The notes under the pieces were generated by a model, which was not told the DNA's origin, searched no databases, and was given only the letters and a program-made list of their open reading frames with translations. The position numbers and the translations under genes are program-made. Below are positions 5,363 to 7,106 of a stretch of DNA of 7,106 nucleotides, piece by piece. How positions within the stretch are numbered: the stretch's first letter is position 1; the number at the start of each line of letters is the position of its first letter. This DNA is from JBDHUV01 sp039809365 (GTDB taxonomy: Bacteria; Patescibacteriota; Microgenomatia; Levybacterales; GWA1-39-11), in the NCBI GenBank assembly GCA_039809365.1, contig JBDHUV010000036.1, forward strand, positions 1 to 7,106. Direction: 5' to 3'.

Positions 5363-5992
5363 TTACTGAGGGAGAGTAACACTTTCCGCAATAATACTTA
5401 CCATTGAAGTATTCACTTCTTTTTGGCTTATAGATTGAGGAGGATATACCATAACAACTGTATGAGGAGTAAGTGAATATGCAAAGAATGGACCTTTTTT
5501 AGATTCTTCTATAGATTCATTTTTGTGTAAGTCTGTTTTTTGTTCATGTATATAAAACTCAATACCTGTTATTCCTGAATCAGTAACTGAGGGCTTTGTC
5601 TCTAAAATATCTGTACACTCAATTACATACTCTGCAGTCTCTGATGAACACATGCTTCTTGCTTCTTCTCCTGCATATTTTTCTAAATCAACTATTTCTG
5701 ATGTAGTAAGTACTCGTATCTGTGCTACTCCCATAACTGTCTGACCAGACATTGTTGCAACAACAAGTGCATCTGGTGAATACTCTATAACTTGGTGAGT
5801 ATTGGGATAAGAAAAACTAAAATTATTTTTTTCACTCGTATACTGAACCATCTCTGTTAATCCTACAGCTTGATGCTCATCTTTTTTCCGAACATCATTT
5901 GCTGAAGCAAGCCATAATGCAGCTGAGATAGACGCTACTACACACAAAACTATAATTGAAGCAATTATTCTCACAGAAAATAAGGATACCAT
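5363..5992 (-). CDS. Signal-anchored PsbP-like extracytoplasmic protein
   Basis: A 209-residue protein with an N-terminal hydrophobic anchor or signal peptide (residues 7-29, ...ALWLASAND). The outer domain opens with NNFSFSYPNTHQVIEY (56-71), the 'soluble-face strand then YP' pattern of PsbP/Mog1-like domains. It continues through VLTTSEIVDLEKYAGEEA (94-111) and GITGIEFYIHEQ (140-151), and closes with FFAYSL...VVMVYPPQ (169-186) and MVSIIAESVTL (197-207), as in that fold. Cys115 and Cys126 may form a disulfide. The assignment is by pattern only; no catalytic residues are evident and no function is proposed. It is the first gene of a leftward run of three envelope proteins. No Shine-Dalgarno site precedes the ATG at 5992; a -10-like TATATT lies at 6020-6025 (- strand), about 27 nt upstream. 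Confidence 0.75.
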   Translation of the reverse strand: MVSLFSVRIIASIIVLCVVASISAALWLASANDVRKKDEHQAVGLTEMVQYTSEKNNFSFSYPNTHQVIEYSPDALVVATMSGQTVMGVAQIRVLTTSEIVDLEKYAGEEARSMCSSETAEYVIECTDILETKPSVTDSGITGIEFYIHEQKTDLHKNESIEESKKGPFFAYSLTPHTVVMVYPPQSISQKEVNTSMVSIIAESVTLPQ

Positions 5993-6031
5993 ATTTTGAA
6001 CAAAAACTGCAGTCCGAAAAATATACTTCAG

Positions 6032-6060
6032 TTGAAATTATTCACTCAGTAATATACATT
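6032..6060 (+). promoter_or_regulatory. Possible promoter placing the transcription start at the ATG of the next gene
   Basis: TTGAAA (6032-6037) and TACATT (6055-6060) are 17 nt apart. The ATG at 6067 lies 6 nt beyond, where transcription would begin, so the mRNA would be leaderless. No convincing Shine-Dalgarno site exists for this gene, which fits that reading. Confidence 0.4.
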
Positions 6061-6066
6061 GAAAGT

Positions 6067-6477
6067 ATGGATGCTTCTATCACTACCTATCCTCTTCCAA
6101 AGACCATGTTGTACAGTATCGCAGGAACTATGGATACACTTCTTGGATCTCTTGAGCCCCCAAAGACTGCTTTTTTTGGTGGTTATTTCAAAAAAGAAGG
6201 ACAAAACTCAGCAATTCAAGGACAACTTATCGATCCTCACGGACAAGCTACAATCGAAGGTGCCTTGCACGCAGATACTCTTGAGTTTGTAAAAAAATAT
6301 GAAAATGGTCCTTCTGTAGAAGCCCAGATTGAGTATCATTTCCAAAAATCTACTCATGGATTATGGGAAGGGACATTTACATTCAAGCAAGGGGATAAAA
6401 ATGTTAGAGGGAATACAACGTGTCAAATCTCTTTTGTTCAATTACCAAATATAGAAGAATCTTCTCCAAACCAGTAG
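6067..6477 (+). CDS. Small soluble beta-rich protein, possibly calycin-like barrel
   Basis: A 136-residue protein without signal peptide or membrane helix, so probably cytoplasmic. It is rich in alternating strands. A repeating strand pattern runs through most of it: AFFGGYFKKEG (35-45), IQGQLIDPHGQATIEGAL (50-67), LEFVKKYENG (72-81), VEAQIEYHF (84-92) and GLWEGTFTF (98-106). The order 'G-x-x-x-D-x-x-G-x-A-x-x-x-G', 'F-x-K-x-Y', 'W-x-G-x-F' resembles small calycin-like barrel proteins. That is a pattern-level impression and I do not recognise a named family. The frame extends upstream to a TTG at 5956, but that start would overlap the divergent gene and has no ribosome site, so the ATG at 6067 is preferred. 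The gene diverges from the PsbP-like gene and converges on the lysozyme-like gene. Confidence 0.65.
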   Translation: MDASITTYPLPKTMLYSIAGTMDTLLGSLEPPKTAFFGGYFKKEGQNSAIQGQLIDPHGQATIEGALHADTLEFVKKYENGPSVEAQIEYHFQKSTHGLWEGTFTFKQGDKNVRGNTTCQISFVQLPNIEESSPNQ

Positions 6478-6479
6478 GT

Positions 6480-7106
6480 TTATTCTTGAGATAAGGGTAC
6501 ATTTTCATCATATTCTTCTATTGCATTTTTTATCGCATTCACTTCAGATTCTAGATTATTCCACTTGCGTATTGCTAGATCAATTGCCTCTGCATTTCCA
6601 CGCATGTACCCCCAACGATATCCATCAGGACCTGGAGCAACTTTTTCGTGACATGCAATAAATGCCCATGCCATTTTTATTGATTGAAGAGGATTAAAAA
6701 CATTCCCTTCCTTCTTCGGATCGAATCCTCCTTCCACAACAATTTTATTATAATATTCTAATGCTCTATCAGGCATAAATTGGATACCCACTGCTCCACC
6801 ACTACTATTTACAGAAATATCTCCACGCTCTGAACCAGGCACATTTTCAAAATTATACTTTAATTCACTGTTACTGCTAGCCAATTCACACAACTTTTGT
6901 AAATTATTTTTATTATTTTCATCTGGAATATCCTTTCCAAGAGTTGCATCATATATAAATAACTGAGTAACAGCCTTGGCTTGACCAACATTAATAAAAC
7001 CACTTGTTTCTTCCATTATTAACTTTGCCATTCCACCAGCATTTATCATTAAATTTTCAGGGTCAGTTAATCTCCCTTCCTCATCATCTCGTATTTTAGG
7101 TTGAAT
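6480..7106 (-). CDS. Lysozyme/lytic transglycosylase-like protein (5' partial)
   Basis: The stop (TAA) is at 6480-6482 and the frame stays open through the right edge of the window, giving the last 208 residues. The ATG at 7047-7049 is internal: 19 further sense codons precede it (IQPKIRDDEEGRLTDPEN...) with no stop. The central block NSSGGAVGIQFMPDRALEYY matches the 'GAxGxxQFMP' signature of lytic transglycosylase/lysozyme-like domains. It is followed by NPLQSIKMAWAFIACHEK, corresponding to the 'NP.DSI..A' helix, and by GYRWGYMRGNAEAIDLAIRKWN. Peptidoglycan cleavage is the likely activity. The catalytic Glu cannot be placed with confidence: Glu in NFENVPGSERGD just before the block is the candidate within the window. 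No signal peptide is visible, but the N-terminus is outside. The gene converges with a 2-nt gap on its neighbour. Confidence 0.65.
   Translation of the reverse strand: MQPKIRDDEEGRLTDPENLMINAGGMAKLIMEETSGFINVGQAKAVTQLFIYDATLGKDIPDENNKNNLQKLCELASSNSELKYNFENVPGSERGDISVNSSGGAVGIQFMPDRALEYYNKIVVEGGFDPKKEGNVFNPLQSIKMAWAFIACHEKVAPGPDGYRWGYMRGNAEAIDLAIRKWNNLESEVNAIKNAIEEYDENVPLSQE

Noticed and set aside
5308..5391. N-terminal extension of the OB-fold-like gene to a TTG at 5391
   Set aside because: It would overlap the upstream gene by 29 nt, lacks a ribosome site and adds a second hydrophobic stretch. Not excluded.
5956..6066. Upstream extension of the small + strand gene to a TTG at 5956
   Set aside because: It would run antisense into the start of the PsbP-like gene and through the probable promoter region.
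1..7106. CRISPR array, tRNA, rRNA, IS element or att site
   Set aside because: No spaced direct repeats, cloverleaf, transposase or integrase motifs, or paired terminal repeats were seen.

Overview
AT-rich bacterial DNA with compact gene spacing, short envelope-type proteins, TAA/TAG/TGA stops and no in-frame TGA inside any convincing gene, so the standard code fits. The mix of genes suggests a Patescibacteria/CPR-type genome: SipW-dependent surface proteins with their own Sec11-like signal peptidase, a stand-alone RRM protein, a CapA-family protein, and several small anchored proteins of unknown role. This lineage is inferred from overall style; no rRNA or other marker gene is present.

Left half, + strand (about 1-3169). 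The window opens in the last codons of an unidentified gene, followed by a clear rho-independent terminator (93-123). A tight four-gene cluster follows: a short TasA/camelysin-like fibre subunit (158-757), a SipW-type signal peptidase I (818-1342), a second, longer TasA-like protein with an extra C-terminal domain (1345-2205), and a protein with a TasA-like beta domain, a Ser/Asn-rich stalk and three C-terminal membrane helices (2210-3169). The last three genes are 2 and 4 nt apart. The order recalls the Bacillus tapA-sipW-tasA matrix-fibre operon. My reading is a self-contained surface-fibre system: major subunit, dedicated peptidase, minor or tip subunit, membrane base. It is the most interesting part of the window.

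Middle, - strand (3231-5992). Reading leftward from 5992 come a signal-anchored PsbP-like protein, a membrane-anchored OB-fold-like protein, a CapA-family metallophosphoesterase-like protein, and an RRM RNA-binding protein. The RRM gene has its own promoter, a leader of about 115 nt and a consensus Shine-Dalgarno site. A 13-bp perfect inverted repeat lies across the end of the capA-like gene and the RRM promoter.

Right end (6067-7106). A small soluble beta-rich protein (+) converges, with a 2-nt gap, on a lysozyme/lytic-transglycosylase-like gene (-). That second gene is open through the window edge, so its true start is outside.

No tRNA, rRNA, CRISPR array, IS element or integrase was seen. 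No gene-free stretch exceeds 300 bases.
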